Below the pieces are notes generated by a model. That model was given only the letters and a program-made list of their open reading frames with translations. It was not told the DNA's origin and made no database searches. Below are positions 8,108 through 17,050 of a DNA stretch of 62,669 bases, piece by piece. This DNA is from a virus: IMG/VR virus record IMGVR_UViG_3300017593_001448, positions 1-62,669 of that record; one strand, written 5' to 3'. The first letter of the stretch is position 1; every line of letters begins with the position of its first letter. The position numbers were made by a program, and so were the translations under genes.

Positions 8108-9261
8108 GCCTCTCCTCCTGTCTCCCCAGTGTCTATCACAAATACCTTTCTGCTCGCTGAATCATTGAGCTTCCCAACATTCCCGTATCTCACAAACACG
8201 TGATCGGGCAGTTCTGGTTGCCCGTTCCATAGCAACCCGATCAATTTCCCACCTGGCAGTTCAGGGGAATAGCAGGCCGCGTATAGCTTTCTCTTCTTCT
8301 CCACTTTCCTCCAGTCCAACCTCTCGCCTATCGCATAGTCTAACATAAACCCCGTGATGTCTTTCCTTGGCCCCAACTTCGCCGTGTACATGTGGTCAAA
8401 CCCGCCCGAGAGCCTTGTTGCCGTCTCCAGCACCACCCATCCATACCTCGGATCATTGATGAGATCCAGCTTGAACGGCCCCTCGGTTACTCCCAGGGCC
8501 TTAGCATACTCGCTCGCGATCTCCTCTATCTCATCATCCGCTCTCCCTGGGTTCACATGCCCGGCTTCCACTCCCGGCCTGTGGAAGTATCGCTCGGCCA
8601 CGTTAATGACCCTGGCCTCCCCATCCACAATGAAAGTATCCACAGCGATCTCTGGGCCTGATAGCAGCTCCTCGACCAGTATCCTGTTATCATAGCGATT
8701 CGCTTTCCTCGCCCTCTCAATTGCACCCGGGAGATCTTCCTTCTTCCTTACGATTGTCATCCCTCGGGAGCCAGAATTGTCCGCCGCCTTTATGACACAG
8801 GGTTGGGCGCGAGAGAAGTATTTATTCCAATCCTTCCATACTTTCTCCGCAGTCATCCCGGGGCCGACCACGAGGAACCAAGGGTGGTTCTGAATATATG
8901 GGTTCGTGAGAAGTCGCATATTCACCTTGTTGGCTGCTTTGGCGGCCGCGTTCAGGGAGCAAGCTCTCAGCCCCAACCTCTCAGCTAACGCGCTTACAGT
9001 CACCCCGACATCAGCGGCAACTGTAAGCACGCCTACAATCTCCAAGCTCAACACTTCAGCCAATCTCAGATGCCCATCGATATCATATGTGCTCACATTA
9101 AAGAACGCGTCTGCCATCCTCGCGCCGGGGCAATATGGGTTCCCATCCGTCACCAGAGCCTTTAGCCCTCTTCTCTTAATCTCCTCTATCATGGGGAGCT
9201 GCATCTCCCCGCCGCCCACGAGCCATACCCAGGGAGATTTACCATGACTATCCGAAGTCAT
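8032..9261 (-). CDS. ATP-grasp carboxylate-amine/thiol ligase family protein
   Basis: This 409-residue protein has a pre-ATP-grasp N-domain (WLVGGGEMQLPMIEEIKRRG), the glycine-rich ATP-binding segment KAADNSGSRGM and later acidic metal ligands (ETATRLSGGFD). It resembles the ATP-grasp proteins found in SpsF/SpsG/NeuB sugar clusters, where the substrate is uncertain. The ATG at 9261 overlaps the stop of the SpsG-like gene (ATGA), showing translational coupling. It could ligate an amino acid or acyl group to a sugar, but that is inference. Confidence 0.75.
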   Translation of the reverse strand: MTSDSHGKSPWVWLVGGGEMQLPMIEEIKRRGLKALVTDGNPYCPGARMADAFFNVSTYDIDGHLRLAEVLSLEIVGVLTVAADVGVTVSALAERLGLRACSLNAAAKAANKVNMRLLTNPYIQNHPWFLVVGPGMTAEKVWKDWNKYFSRAQPCVIKAADNSGSRGMTIVRKKEDLPGAIERARKANRYDNRILVEELLSGPEIAVDTFIVDGEARVINVAERYFHRPGVEAGHVNPGRADDEIEEIASEYAKALGVTEGPFKLDLINDPRYGWVVLETATRLSGGFDHMYTAKLGPRKDITGFMLDYAIGERLDWRKVEKKRKLYAACYSPELPGGKLIGLLWNGQPELPDHVFVRYGNVGKLNDSASRKVFVIDTGETGGEAWTNARRKAQALEAVYASGMVVPLR

Positions 9262-10004
9262 AGCCTTCTCTCCAGCTCCTCTATTAGAGTCCAGCATCCG
9301 ATACCGTTCAACCTGTTCTCGTTCCTCCCTCTCCTTTCCAATGCCTTCACTACCTTTCCGATACTGAGTGTTTCCTTCGGGATAATCTTTGCCATCCCCA
9401 TTTTCTCCAACTCATAGGCAGTTGGCTCCAATGCTCCGTCTTTAACGATGATTTGTGGCACTCCTATTACAGCCAACTCAAGTGATACCATGCCGAACTT
9501 TACAATTGCCCCATCTGCCCATAGATGACTACCCCCTGTCCATCCATAAGGGAGGAAGTAGGCGAAATCTCTCCAGGGATAGAGAAAAGCCCGTCTTCTT
9601 CCCGGCAGAGGAAGTTTAGCTATGGCTAAAATCTCTGGCCTGATGAGTGCCCTCTCTACGCCCCCTATCCATTTCTCGCTTGGTTTCCTTGGCAACACTC
9701 CTTGCACGAGGATCAGGTCCCAGAGAGACGGGCTCAGGGGCCTTGACAGGTCAGACTCCCCGGCCAGGTATCCCTTTCTCTTTGCCTTAAGCCCGCTTGG
9801 TATGATCTCCAGTGGGTGATCCAGGAGGAACCAATCCAGTTCTATTCCCGCATCAATTGCATCATCCAACGTTGCCGTATCATCGTCGTTCCAGAATACC
9901 GTGTGCCCCGCGCCTCTGAGCACGCTCACAAGCCCTCGACTTCTGTAATAATGACCCCAGCCGTACTTCTCTCCTTTAGCGGCAGAATAAATTCCTATTT
10001 TCAT
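9258..10004 (-). CDS. SpsG/PseG-like UDP-sugar hydrolase or GT-B glycosyltransferase
   Basis: The start (MKIGIYSAAKGEKYGWGHYY) carries the GxGHxxR motif of PseG/SpsG, in which a conserved His cleaves the UDP-sugar to free the sugar for NeuB condensation. Length is 248 residues, shorter than the typical 300-340. The later segments FGMVSLELAVIGVP and NRLNGIG match the nucleotide-binding half of GT-B folds. It is coupled to the ATP-grasp gene. It would supply the sugar substrate of the NeuB-like enzyme at 16220-17050. Confidence 0.7.
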   Translation of the reverse strand: MKIGIYSAAKGEKYGWGHYYRSRGLVSVLRGAGHTVFWNDDDTATLDDAIDAGIELDWFLLDHPLEIIPSGLKAKRKGYLAGESDLSRPLSPSLWDLILVQGVLPRKPSEKWIGGVERALIRPEILAIAKLPLPGRRRAFLYPWRDFAYFLPYGWTGGSHLWADGAIVKFGMVSLELAVIGVPQIIVKDGALEPTAYELEKMGMAKIIPKETLSIGKVVKALERRGRNENRLNGIGCWTLIEELERRL

Positions 10005-10012
10005 TTTTCACC

Positions 10013-10408
10013 TCACTGAAGGCCCAACCATATCCAAGAGGGACCTGTGCACTCATCCCGGTTGAGTGCATTCTCCACGAAACGCTTGCGACTCGTCACA
10101 AAGGAAGTTATCTCCACACCATTGGCAACTACCGTGATGGCGAATTTACCGTCGGAAGTCTTAGATATGTAGTATTCCTTTCCGTTTTTACAGGAAAACT
10201 TGTGCCCGTTATGCATGTTCGCCTCGCGAGCCTTCCATGCATCTGCCCCATGACGCTCCACAGCATGGTCCCGGAGCGTCACATCAGGCATGGCGGCGAA
10301 TGGGGCGCTCATAGCAGCGAGAACCACAATGGCGAGGATCAGCAGTAATAAGCAGCCGACTCCATTGTTGGCTTCCTCATCGGGTTTGGTTGGAGCGAAT
10401 AGTCCCAT
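10013..10408 (-). CDS. Membrane-anchored hypothetical protein (131 aa)
   Basis: A short N-terminal segment is followed by one strong transmembrane helix (GCLLLLILAIVVLAAM) and an ~90-residue polar domain with two to three Cys (FSCKNGKEYYISK; DECTG). The ATG follows GGAGAAGAGG. The polar part is probably exposed on one side of the membrane. I do not recognise the family. It is followed by the sugar cluster and preceded by a series of very small membrane genes. Confidence 0.6.
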   Translation of the reverse strand: MGLFAPTKPDEEANNGVGCLLLLILAIVVLAAMSAPFAAMPDVTLRDHAVERHGADAWKAREANMHNGHKFSCKNGKEYYISKTSDGKFAITVVANGVEITSFVTSRKRFVENALNRDECTGPSWIWLGLQ

Positions 10409-10559
10409 CCTCTTCTCCTTTTAGCAAAGAAATACCGTTTTCCATTTCCTTGATTAATGCCTCTATCACTAAACTCGGAGGGGCCTCTCGATTCACGCCC
10501 TCCGCATAAGGAAGCATGTAATCGCGGAGCCACGCTATGAAATCGTCTATTCTTGACAT
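10377..10559 (-). CDS. Hypothetical small protein (60 aa)
   Basis: ATG after GAGGAGGAAACG gives MSRIDDFIAWLRDYMLPYAE, an amphipathic, probably helical protein with no recognised domain. Its 3' end overlaps the next gene by 32 bases, which suggests coupled translation. Confidence 0.55.
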   Translation of the reverse strand: MSRIDDFIAWLRDYMLPYAEGVNREAPPSLVIEALIKEMENGISLLKGEEDGTIRSNQTR

Positions 10560-10571
10560 CGTTTCCTCCTC

Positions 10572-10706
10572 TTAAAAGGGCGGAGCCACATCTGGGATAG
10601 GAGTTCCCTGAATTGCGTCTCTCCACATTCCCATGGTCCCTGCTGTAAGAAGGAAAAGGACAATGAAGAAGAGCAAGAGGAACAACAGAATCGCGAAGTC
10701 TTTCAT
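10572..10706 (-). CDS. Tiny membrane protein (44 aa)
   Basis: ATG with GGGAGGTAAA upstream gives MKDFAILLFLLLFFIVLFLL, a transmembrane helix, followed by a short polar tail ending PDVAPPF and TAA. It lies between two other small genes on the same strand. The ribosome site and hydrophobic pattern make it likely to be real, with function unknown. Confidence 0.5.
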   Translation of the reverse strand: MKDFAILLFLLLFFIVLFLLTAGTMGMWRDAIQGTPIPDVAPPF

Positions 10707-10707
10707 T

Positions 10708-10803
10708 TTACCTCCCGGGTGGTGGTCTAAAGAATATATCATATAGGAGCGAGAATATGAGCGAGATCACTATGATCAATAAGAGGGTTCCAATTATCTC
10801 CAT
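10708..10803 (-). CDS. Tiny membrane protein (31 aa)
   Basis: The ORF MEIIGTLLLIIVISLIFSLL continues to RPPPGR and a TAA just ahead of the next small gene. One membrane helix. The ribosome site is weak, and its start lies within the last codons of the 10794-11066 gene, so coupling is assumed. Three small membrane proteins in a row here is notable. Confidence 0.4.
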   Translation of the reverse strand: MEIIGTLLLIIVISLIFSLLYDIFFRPPPGR

Positions 10804-11066
10804 CGCTTCATCCCGAAATAGTAGTGTCCTCCGCGTTCCGACTTCTTCCAGTGCAGGGCCCAGAAGAGATGGTTTCTCCTTAGCGCCTCAATGATCTCCT
10901 CATTTCCGGACCATCCGGCTGTGGAGAGCCCGAGCTCGTCTCCACTTAGCTCAAAGTACCCATCTTCCGCGTATCTCCATAGCCCTCTGATGAACTCTAT
11001 GAGCCCTTGGGCATCGGAGACATCCCATTTAGCTATTCTCTCTAGTTCCTCTTCCGTCGGGTACAT
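10794..11066 (-). CDS. Hypothetical protein (90 aa)
   Basis: Start ATG 11066 (MYPTEEELERIAKWD) follows GGTGAGGAG. The protein is acidic and aromatic-rich (GLWRYAEDGYFELSGDELGL) with no recognised motif. Part of the minus-strand run 10.0-12.6 kb of small phage genes of unknown role. Confidence 0.55.
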   Translation of the reverse strand: MYPTEEELERIAKWDVSDAQGLIEFIRGLWRYAEDGYFELSGDELGLSTAGWSGNEEIIEALRRNHLFWALHWKKSERGGHYYFGMKRWR

Positions 11067-11070
11067 CTCC

Positions 11071-11655
11071 TCACCCCGGGTAGAATTCAGAATGCCAAGT
11101 GATCTCATCTCCAGATATGATAATGGCATCCGGGCAATGAAGGATAATGGGGTCCTCGTGAGTAGTTTTGTAGTCTATCTCCTCACCGTATTTCCTTGTC
11201 ACTACCCCTCTTGCCTCTGCGATGTTCTGGGCCAAGGCCATGATCATCTTAGATGGCATCTGCCAAATGTATATCTTGGGCCCGCTCTCTTTCTTCCAAC
11301 GGGAGAAGAGCTCGCCCTTGATCGCCTCGAAGCGCTTGGCTGTCTCCAATTCCTCTTTGTCAGGCTCTCCGTTGACCAAGGTGACGGCGGGCTTCCCATT
11401 CAGCATATTTACGGTCGCGCTTTCTCCTGCGCCATCGAAGGCGGTGCCCATTCCTTGAAAATAGGCGACAAAGGGGATCTTCTTCTCCGCCAAGCTTGCA
11501 AGAGCAACCATCTTCAGGTGAGGGTAGGTGAGGATGCAATGCCCATCCCTAAACTCCTGTATTGGCCTCTCAGGGAACAGCTCAAGGGCTTGTCTTAGAT
11601 CGCTCTCTCCCACGTGGAGAACTAACTCTATGTTCTCAGTTTTAGTTATAGCCAT
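11071..11655 (-). CDS. Hypothetical protein (194 aa)
   Basis: The chosen start is ATG 11655 (MAITKTENIELVLHVG) behind GAGGATTGAG, immediately after the upstream stop. The protein has alternating strands and helices without a motif I recognise. A middle section carries GMGTAFDGAGES, and a C-terminal segment FYPG ends it. Confidence 0.5.
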   Translation of the reverse strand: MAITKTENIELVLHVGESDLRQALELFPERPIQEFRDGHCILTYPHLKMVALASLAEKKIPFVAYFQGMGTAFDGAGESATVNMLNGKPAVTLVNGEPDKEELETAKRFEAIKGELFSRWKKESGPKIYIWQMPSKMIMALAQNIAEARGVVTRKYGEEIDYKTTHEDPIILHCPDAIIISGDEITWHSEFYPG

Positions 11656-11656
11656 C

Positions 11657-12022
11657 TCAATCCTCGTATCCGAATAGCTCAGTAGGCCATCCATCTGACC
11701 GTTTGGCCCCCTGGCGTGTCTTTACCTTGCCGACAGTCAGGATGTCGCCATATTCGGAGATCACGACCGCATCGTCTGGCATCTCGGGATCGTTCACGAT
11801 CACCACAGATTCTTTCCCATTCCAGTATGTGCGCAGAGGGCATTTCACATCATCTTCCCACTCATAGAGAAGGTGGGCAAACCTCTTCACCTCACACTCT
11901 GGCACTCGAAGCTCGCCCACCTTTTCCCCTCTCATCCAAATGCCGATGATCTTATGGTCACCATCATCTTTGACTTCAAGATGGGTAATCGGGGGCGCAA
12001 GACGATAGTAGCTTGTGCTCAC
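11657..12022 (-). CDS. Hypothetical protein (121 aa)
   Basis: Starts with GTG after GGAGAGTAAGCA (MSTSYYRLAPPITHLEVKDD). The rest is a beta-rich, acidic sequence with no recognised domain. It lies two bases upstream of the next gene on the same strand. Confidence 0.5.
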   Translation of the reverse strand: MSTSYYRLAPPITHLEVKDDGDHKIIGIWMRGEKVGELRVPECEVKRFAHLLYEWEDDVKCPLRTYWNGKESVVIVNDPEMPDDAVVISEYGDILTVGKVKTRQGAKRSDGWPTELFGYED

Positions 12023-12048
12023 TGCTTACTCTCCTATCAAATCTTTCG

Positions 12049-13010
<962 letters not shown>

Positions 13011-13119
13011 ACGTGAAGAGTGCTCCCGATTAGTTTACTTGCAATTTCCCTTGGCCAGAGGACTTTACTGACTGTGTATGGATGCTTTGTCCCAGTCTCG
13101 GGAATTGCTCCCCTATTGC

Positions 13120-13440
13120 AGGTTGATTCTTGTAAGTAACAGATCCCATTCTAGCTCTCATAAGGGCATGAGCTGACTGCCGGGTGAAGTGGTCCTGCTT
13201 CGCCTTCGCCAGGTTCCGGCAATCAGCCCCCAGTGGCCCGGGTCGGATTCGAACCGGCTTGTGCTCCACTAGCAGCCACGGTCTGCCGGAGCGTTAGGTC
13301 GCCGTGTTACCGCCCCGCGTGTCCCACCACGCCGCCCGGGCCATACATGGGCTGACTGACGCTTCCCACCAGCTGGCATCTTTCAAAGAATCAGCGCCAG
13401 GCAGCCCATTTACCGGGCTGAGCCATACGCACCCGCTTCG
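13120..13440 (-). ncRNA. Structured noncoding RNA region, minus strand
   Basis: No gene fits here. Read on the minus strand, several strong stems follow each other: CAGCCC/GGGCTG with a 7-base loop, CTGGC/GCCAG enclosing TCTTT/AAAGA, the tRNA-like element at 13234-13342, an 11-bp stem CTGATTGCCGG with CCGGCAGTCAG, and AGCTCAT with ATGAG. The dense pairing suggests a structured RNA rather than chance, but I cannot assign it to a known class. Confidence 0.45.
13234..13342 (-). tRNA. tRNA-like element (atypical, 109 nt)
   Basis: On the minus strand a perfect 7-bp acceptor-like stem (GGCCCGG with CCGGGCC) closes a region whose 3' part is a T-arm-like sequence GGTTCGAATCC. The length exceeds even tRNAs with long variable arms, no CCA is encoded (CTG follows the discriminator A), the T-stem has one mismatch, and no standard anticodon loop is obvious. 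A 5-bp CACGG/CCGTG stem encloses 20 bases. It may be a degenerate tRNA, an intron-containing one, or another tRNA-mimicking RNA. Confidence 0.35.
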
Positions 13441-13628
13441 CTTGAGGAATTTTCCGGCAACCAGCCCGGTTTCTCCCTTAAGTCAAATCTCTCCCAGTAG
13501 AGTTTAACCCCGAATTCCTTTGCCAATCCTCTTAGTTCTTTCGCTTCCTCTGGGAATAGTATACCTTGTTTTAGCAGGCTCAGAAAACGCATTCCCTTCT
13601 GAACAAGTAGATCATCTCCCTTCCCCAT
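13410..13628 (-). CDS. Hypothetical small protein (72 aa)
   Basis: ATG 13628 follows AGGAGACTAG and gives MGKGDDLLVQKGMRFLSLLK, with a largely helical, charged sequence after it. It overlaps the end of the methyltransferase gene by 49 bases and its own last codons run into the structured RNA region. No family recognised. Confidence 0.45.
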   Translation of the reverse strand: MGKGDDLLVQKGMRFLSLLKQGILFPEEAKELRGLAKEFGVKLYWERFDLREKPGWLPENSSSEAGAYGSAR

Positions 13629-14383
13629 ACTAGTCTCCTGTGCAGCCAACCATAGAGCTTGAAGATCCGAGGGCCAACGCGTCTCTCCAGTCTCAGTCTC
13701 GCTAAGTGGCACTTTCTCCCAAGCTCATCGTTCCCACGGTAATCAAAGCCGAGCAGGATGAACAGCTCCATAGGAAACGTCGCCCCGCGATAGACGGCTG
13801 TATAGCCGAAGAGCTTGAACAATGTCACCAGGCTTGCAGGAGTGAAATAGTTCCAGTGCCAGCGAGAAATGAACCAGTCCCCTCCCACTTTCCGTTGAAG
13901 AGGGTTGAACTCATTCGGCACAACCACCAGGATCTCCCAAGGCTTCCAGATTTTTAGCTTCTCCTCCAGGAACTTTCTTGGGTTTCGGATGTGTTCTAAC
14001 ACAAGAGCCATTCTTACAACGTCGAATTGCTTGTTCACCTTGGGGTGTTCTGGGTGGTATATCTTGGCTGACATTATCGCATTTCGACGGAGGTAGCGAG
14101 AGATCTCTGCCCCAAGTGCGTGTACTCCCTTCTTCCGCCGTAGGAAATTCACGAACCACCCAATGCCAGCGCCATAGTCAAGGACTTCTTTCACGGGCCT
14201 CATGAGCTCCCAGTTGAACTCGTAGTATGGATCCCAGAGCCCGGCTACATTTTCCTTGATCTCCTTGGTCAACCATTCCTCACTCTGGAACCCATCCTCT
14301 AAGTATTCCTCCTCGCTTACTCCTCCCTCTCTCAGCTGAAATAATCCATACTCATCTTGTATCAAGTCAGCTATCTTCGGCAT
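13580..14383 (-). CDS. Class I SAM-dependent methyltransferase
   Basis: In 267 residues, motif I is VLDYGAGIGWFVNFL, followed by EISRYL and FDVVRMALVLEHIRNPRKFL, the pattern of methyltransferase_11/UbiE-like enzymes acting on small molecules or sugars. The region VVPNEFNPLQRKV is also typical of sugar-cluster methyltransferases. The start chosen is ATG 14383 (MPKIADL); an in-frame ATG at 14401 is also possible. Its position beside the cupin, aminotransferase and NeuB genes points to sugar O- or N-methylation. Confidence 0.75.
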   Translation of the reverse strand: MPKIADLIQDEYGLFQLREGGVSEEEYLEDGFQSEEWLTKEIKENVAGLWDPYYEFNWELMRPVKEVLDYGAGIGWFVNFLRRKKGVHALGAEISRYLRRNAIMSAKIYHPEHPKVNKQFDVVRMALVLEHIRNPRKFLEEKLKIWKPWEILVVVPNEFNPLQRKVGGDWFISRWHWNYFTPASLVTLFKLFGYTAVYRGATFPMELFILLGFDYRGNDELGRKCHLARLRLERRVGPRIFKLYGWLHRRLVWGREMIYLFRRECVF

Positions 14384-14999
14384 ATCTTCCCGTCCCTTCA
14401 TCAATAGGCTTCTCGGGCAATTCCTTCGCTGTATAGGCCCACACATAGCGGATGTAACATCCCGGAGCCGCTGTCACGGCATGGAGCCCAGGCCTGATCC
14501 TGAGGACTTGACCGTCTCTTACCTTCTCAATCGCCCCATTCCCACTGGAGAGCAGAAAGCCAATTGGCTCGTCCAGCCAATTCTCGGAATAATCTAAGAA
14601 AAATAGGAATTTTTCCTCAAACCCTTCAGGCCATTTTCCATTTCTCTCAAAATGGTGTGGAGGAAATGAACTCCAGCCCGAGAGATTGATCGTCAGACCT
14701 GCCCGGAAGCCATCCAAGACTTCCGGGGGGGCTTGATAGACCACGCGGCTGAGATGCGGCCCATAACCGTTCACGTATTTTGGATTTACCATGAACTCAG
14801 GGGAAATCCTTGGTTTCCCGGAGAAAGGTTTCTCGAGGAAGGCTAAGACATCATTCTCCCTCACGGCGACTTCTCGCACGCGGTTGAATGCCTGCATGAG
14901 TACTGGTTCGTGGGTTGAGGCAAGTCTGGGTTCTCTGATGATCACGCCTGAGTACACATTCGCGATTACCCTATTTGGCCCGGAGACGATCTTTATCAT
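14367..14999 (-). CDS. IolB/KduI-like cupin isomerase
   Basis: The segment GWSSFPPHHFE resembles the metal-binding SSxPPHxH motif of IolB (5-deoxy-glucuronate isomerase), and the remainder is a bicupin-like beta fold (GQVLRIRPGLHAVTAAPG). At 210 residues it is shorter than IolB (~270). No inositol pathway lies nearby. It sits between an aminotransferase and a methyltransferase in the sugar cluster, so it may isomerise or bind a sugar intermediate. GGAGGTGAGAAG precedes the ATG. Confidence 0.6.
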   Translation of the reverse strand: MIKIVSGPNRVIANVYSGVIIREPRLASTHEPVLMQAFNRVREVAVRENDVLAFLEKPFSGKPRISPEFMVNPKYVNGYGPHLSRVVYQAPPEVLDGFRAGLTINLSGWSSFPPHHFERNGKWPEGFEEKFLFFLDYSENWLDEPIGFLLSSGNGAIEKVRDGQVLRIRPGLHAVTAAPGCYIRYVWAYTAKELPEKPIDEGTGRYAEDS

Positions 15000-15003
15000 C
15001 TTC

Positions 15004-16233
15004 TCACCTCCCTCTGAAGAGAACTACCGGCTTGTGGCTTCCATCTCCATTCATCTCGATCTCGTGAAGAACCTGCGATGCCAGCTTCGCAGTTCGATTG
15101 ACATCTCTCAGCTCATGCATTGGGGTAGGGAAATTAGGCCGATTCATCAGTATCCCGTTTTTCTTCATGAGGTAGATGAATTGTCCCTTTTGCTCATCCG
15201 TCTCGAATTCAATCAGGGATCTCTCAGGATCCCCTCTCACGGAGAAGAAGGGGAATTCCTCGGAGACCTCGCTGAGCTGTCTGATCAGCTCTATCCCTAT
15301 CATTTGAATGTGTTCCAGCTTTTTACGGTCCATTGTCTTCAGGGTTGCAATTCCGGCGGCCAAGGAGAGCGCGTCTCCAAAGGTTGTCGAGCTGATGAAC
15401 ACGGGATCGGAGCGGGAGAACCAACTTCCCAAAGCAGCGGGGAAAACCATGCAAGAGATGGGAAGCCCGTTCCCGAATCCCTTTGCAAAGCAGAGGATAT
15501 CGGCCTGGGATTCCAGCCTCTCACAGTACCCCGGAATACCGTAACGGAACCCGGTTACCACTTCATCCAGGATCAAGAAGGCGTCATGAGCATAGCAATA
15601 TTCCCTCAACGCCTCGAAGCTCGCCGGATCGAACTCAAGGGGAATCTCTACCACCACAGCCGCGGGGTTTAGGAAGCGATTGACCTTGGTGATCTCCTCG
15701 ATGCTTCCCAGGTTCATGATCCCTCCCTTGGACACGCCCCATCCTGGCCTTTGTCCCGCGATGTACCAGTCATGCCAGCCGTGGTATCCAAAAGAGAGGA
15801 CCAGTTCCCTTCTCGTCACTGCCCTCGCCAGACGCACAGCCATGTCCAGAGCGTCAGAGCCTGTTTTCCCGAAACGCACCATGACATCTTCCCGGCTTGA
15901 CGCCCCATCGATGTATGGGAAGCAGAGCTCTGCCATCATCCTGCCCAATTCCCATTCATAGAGATGCGGCAGGGAGAAGCCAAAGCAGTCATGTGTATCT
16001 CCTACCAGCCTTCGGAACTCTCGGGTCCATTCCGGGTGGTGGTAGCCAAAGAGATTTGCTCCCAAGCCTGAAACCCAGTCCAGAAACCATCGCCCCTCCT
16101 GATCCCTCACATATCCACCCTGTCCCTCGACGAGGAGGGTTGCTTCTTCACCCTCTTTCCATCCCCACATTCTTCCGTCCTTGGAGAATGTGGCGGCTGC
16201 GGGAAGAATACCGTGAAAATCAGCCCATCTCAT
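15004..16233 (-). CDS. Class III (GSA-like) PLP aminotransferase
   Basis: This 409-residue enzyme shows the fold-type I pattern of glutamate-1-semialdehyde aminomutase relatives: FGKTGSDALDMAVRLAR, YHGWHDWY, the cofactor-binding ILDEVVTGFR and the Schiff-base Lys in CFAKGFGNGLPIS. It overlaps the NeuB-like gene by 14 bases. GSA-type aminotransferases recur in nonulosonic acid and surface-sugar clusters, where they aminate a keto-sugar. This is the likely role here. Confidence 0.85.
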   Translation of the reverse strand: MRWADFHGILPAAATFSKDGRMWGWKEGEEATLLVEGQGGYVRDQEGRWFLDWVSGLGANLFGYHHPEWTREFRRLVGDTHDCFGFSLPHLYEWELGRMMAELCFPYIDGASSREDVMVRFGKTGSDALDMAVRLARAVTRRELVLSFGYHGWHDWYIAGQRPGWGVSKGGIMNLGSIEEITKVNRFLNPAAVVVEIPLEFDPASFEALREYCYAHDAFLILDEVVTGFRYGIPGYCERLESQADILCFAKGFGNGLPISCMVFPAALGSWFSRSDPVFISSTTFGDALSLAAGIATLKTMDRKKLEHIQMIGIELIRQLSEVSEEFPFFSVRGDPERSLIEFETDEQKGQFIYLMKKNGILMNRPNFPTPMHELRDVNRTAKLASQVLHEIEMNGDGSHKPVVLFRGR

Positions 16234-17050
16234 TTCTGGCCTCCTCTACGGGTCTGAGCCCGTCCTTTCCTCTTCTCGCGTACAGTCTTTCCTTTCTCTC
16301 CGCTGGCATCGGTCGTTTCACCCCGTCTCCCAAGATCTCTTCTGCTCTCATCAAGGCTGAGGAATACTCTTTGAACTCTTTGGGAGTGAACGCGAAGGGG
16401 CCCCAATCAGGCGGTGGGTCTTCCGACCATTCTTCTTGGAAACGAAAGTGATGCTCGAAGTATTGATAGCCCAGAGCTCTGGCCAGCATTGCGGCTTCTG
16501 GGCTTGTGGTATGGTCCGAGAGCCCAATTGACTCCACGTGCTTCTTGAACGGGAGAATCGCCCTGAGGTTATAGTCTTCAGGTCTAGCGGGATAAGCGCT
16601 GACGCATTGAAACAGGATGATCTTCTTTGCTCCTCCTTCTCTCGCCCACTTGATGGCTTGGAAGACTTCGGGGACCGTGGCTGCTCCCGTGCTGATCGCC
16701 ACCGGAAGCCCTATATTGCTCACCGCCTTGATGAGCTTCTCATTCGTGATGTCTCCGGATGCTATCTTGAGAACGGAGACATAGGATGCGGCTTCTCTGG
16801 CTGATTCCGGGTCGAAGACGGATGCCCAAAGCCTGCTCTTGTCCAGCCCAGAGAGCCACTTTGGATTGAACTCAAATGGCTTCAGTCTTTCGACATATTT
16901 CGGTAACGCGTAGAGCTTCTCCGCTTTAAAGATCTGTACTTTCGCGATCTGAGCAACTTCCAACGCTTTCCGTACGGCCAACAGCGGATTCTCCGGTGGG
17001 AAGTTGGTCCCGATTTCAGCGATTAAATACACCTTCTTCCTCCAATACAT
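16220..17050 (-). CDS. NeuB-type nonulosonic acid synthase
   Basis: The protein has the NeuB N-terminal pattern VYLIAEIGTNF, then KVQIFKAEKLY, FDPESA, LKIASGDITN and ISTGAATVPEV, and GLSDHTTSPEAA near the C-terminus. These are the TIM-barrel landmarks of enzymes condensing phosphoenolpyruvate with a 6-carbon amino sugar to give sialic, legionaminic or pseudaminic acid. At ~276 residues it keeps the barrel and lacks most of the SAF (antifreeze-like) C-terminal domain. The start at 17050 (MYWRKKVYLIAEIG) is preferred; an in-frame start at 17080 is possible. It is coupled to the dehydratase gene before it. Confidence 0.85.
   Translation of the reverse strand: MYWRKKVYLIAEIGTNFPPENPLLAVRKALEVAQIAKVQIFKAEKLYALPKYVERLKPFEFNPKWLSGLDKSRLWASVFDPESAREAASYVSVLKIASGDITNEKLIKAVSNIGLPVAISTGAATVPEVFQAIKWAREGGAKKIILFQCVSAYPARPEDYNLRAILPFKKHVESIGLSDHTTSPEAAMLARALGYQYFEHHFRFQEEWSEDPPPDWGPFAFTPKEFKEYSSALMRAEEILGDGVKRPMPAERKERLYARRGKDGLRPVEEARNEMG

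Noticed and set aside
13030-13269. Minus-strand frame of 79 residues in the structured region
   Set aside because: It merely translates the tRNA-like element (RIRPGPLG) and hairpins, and has no ribosome site.
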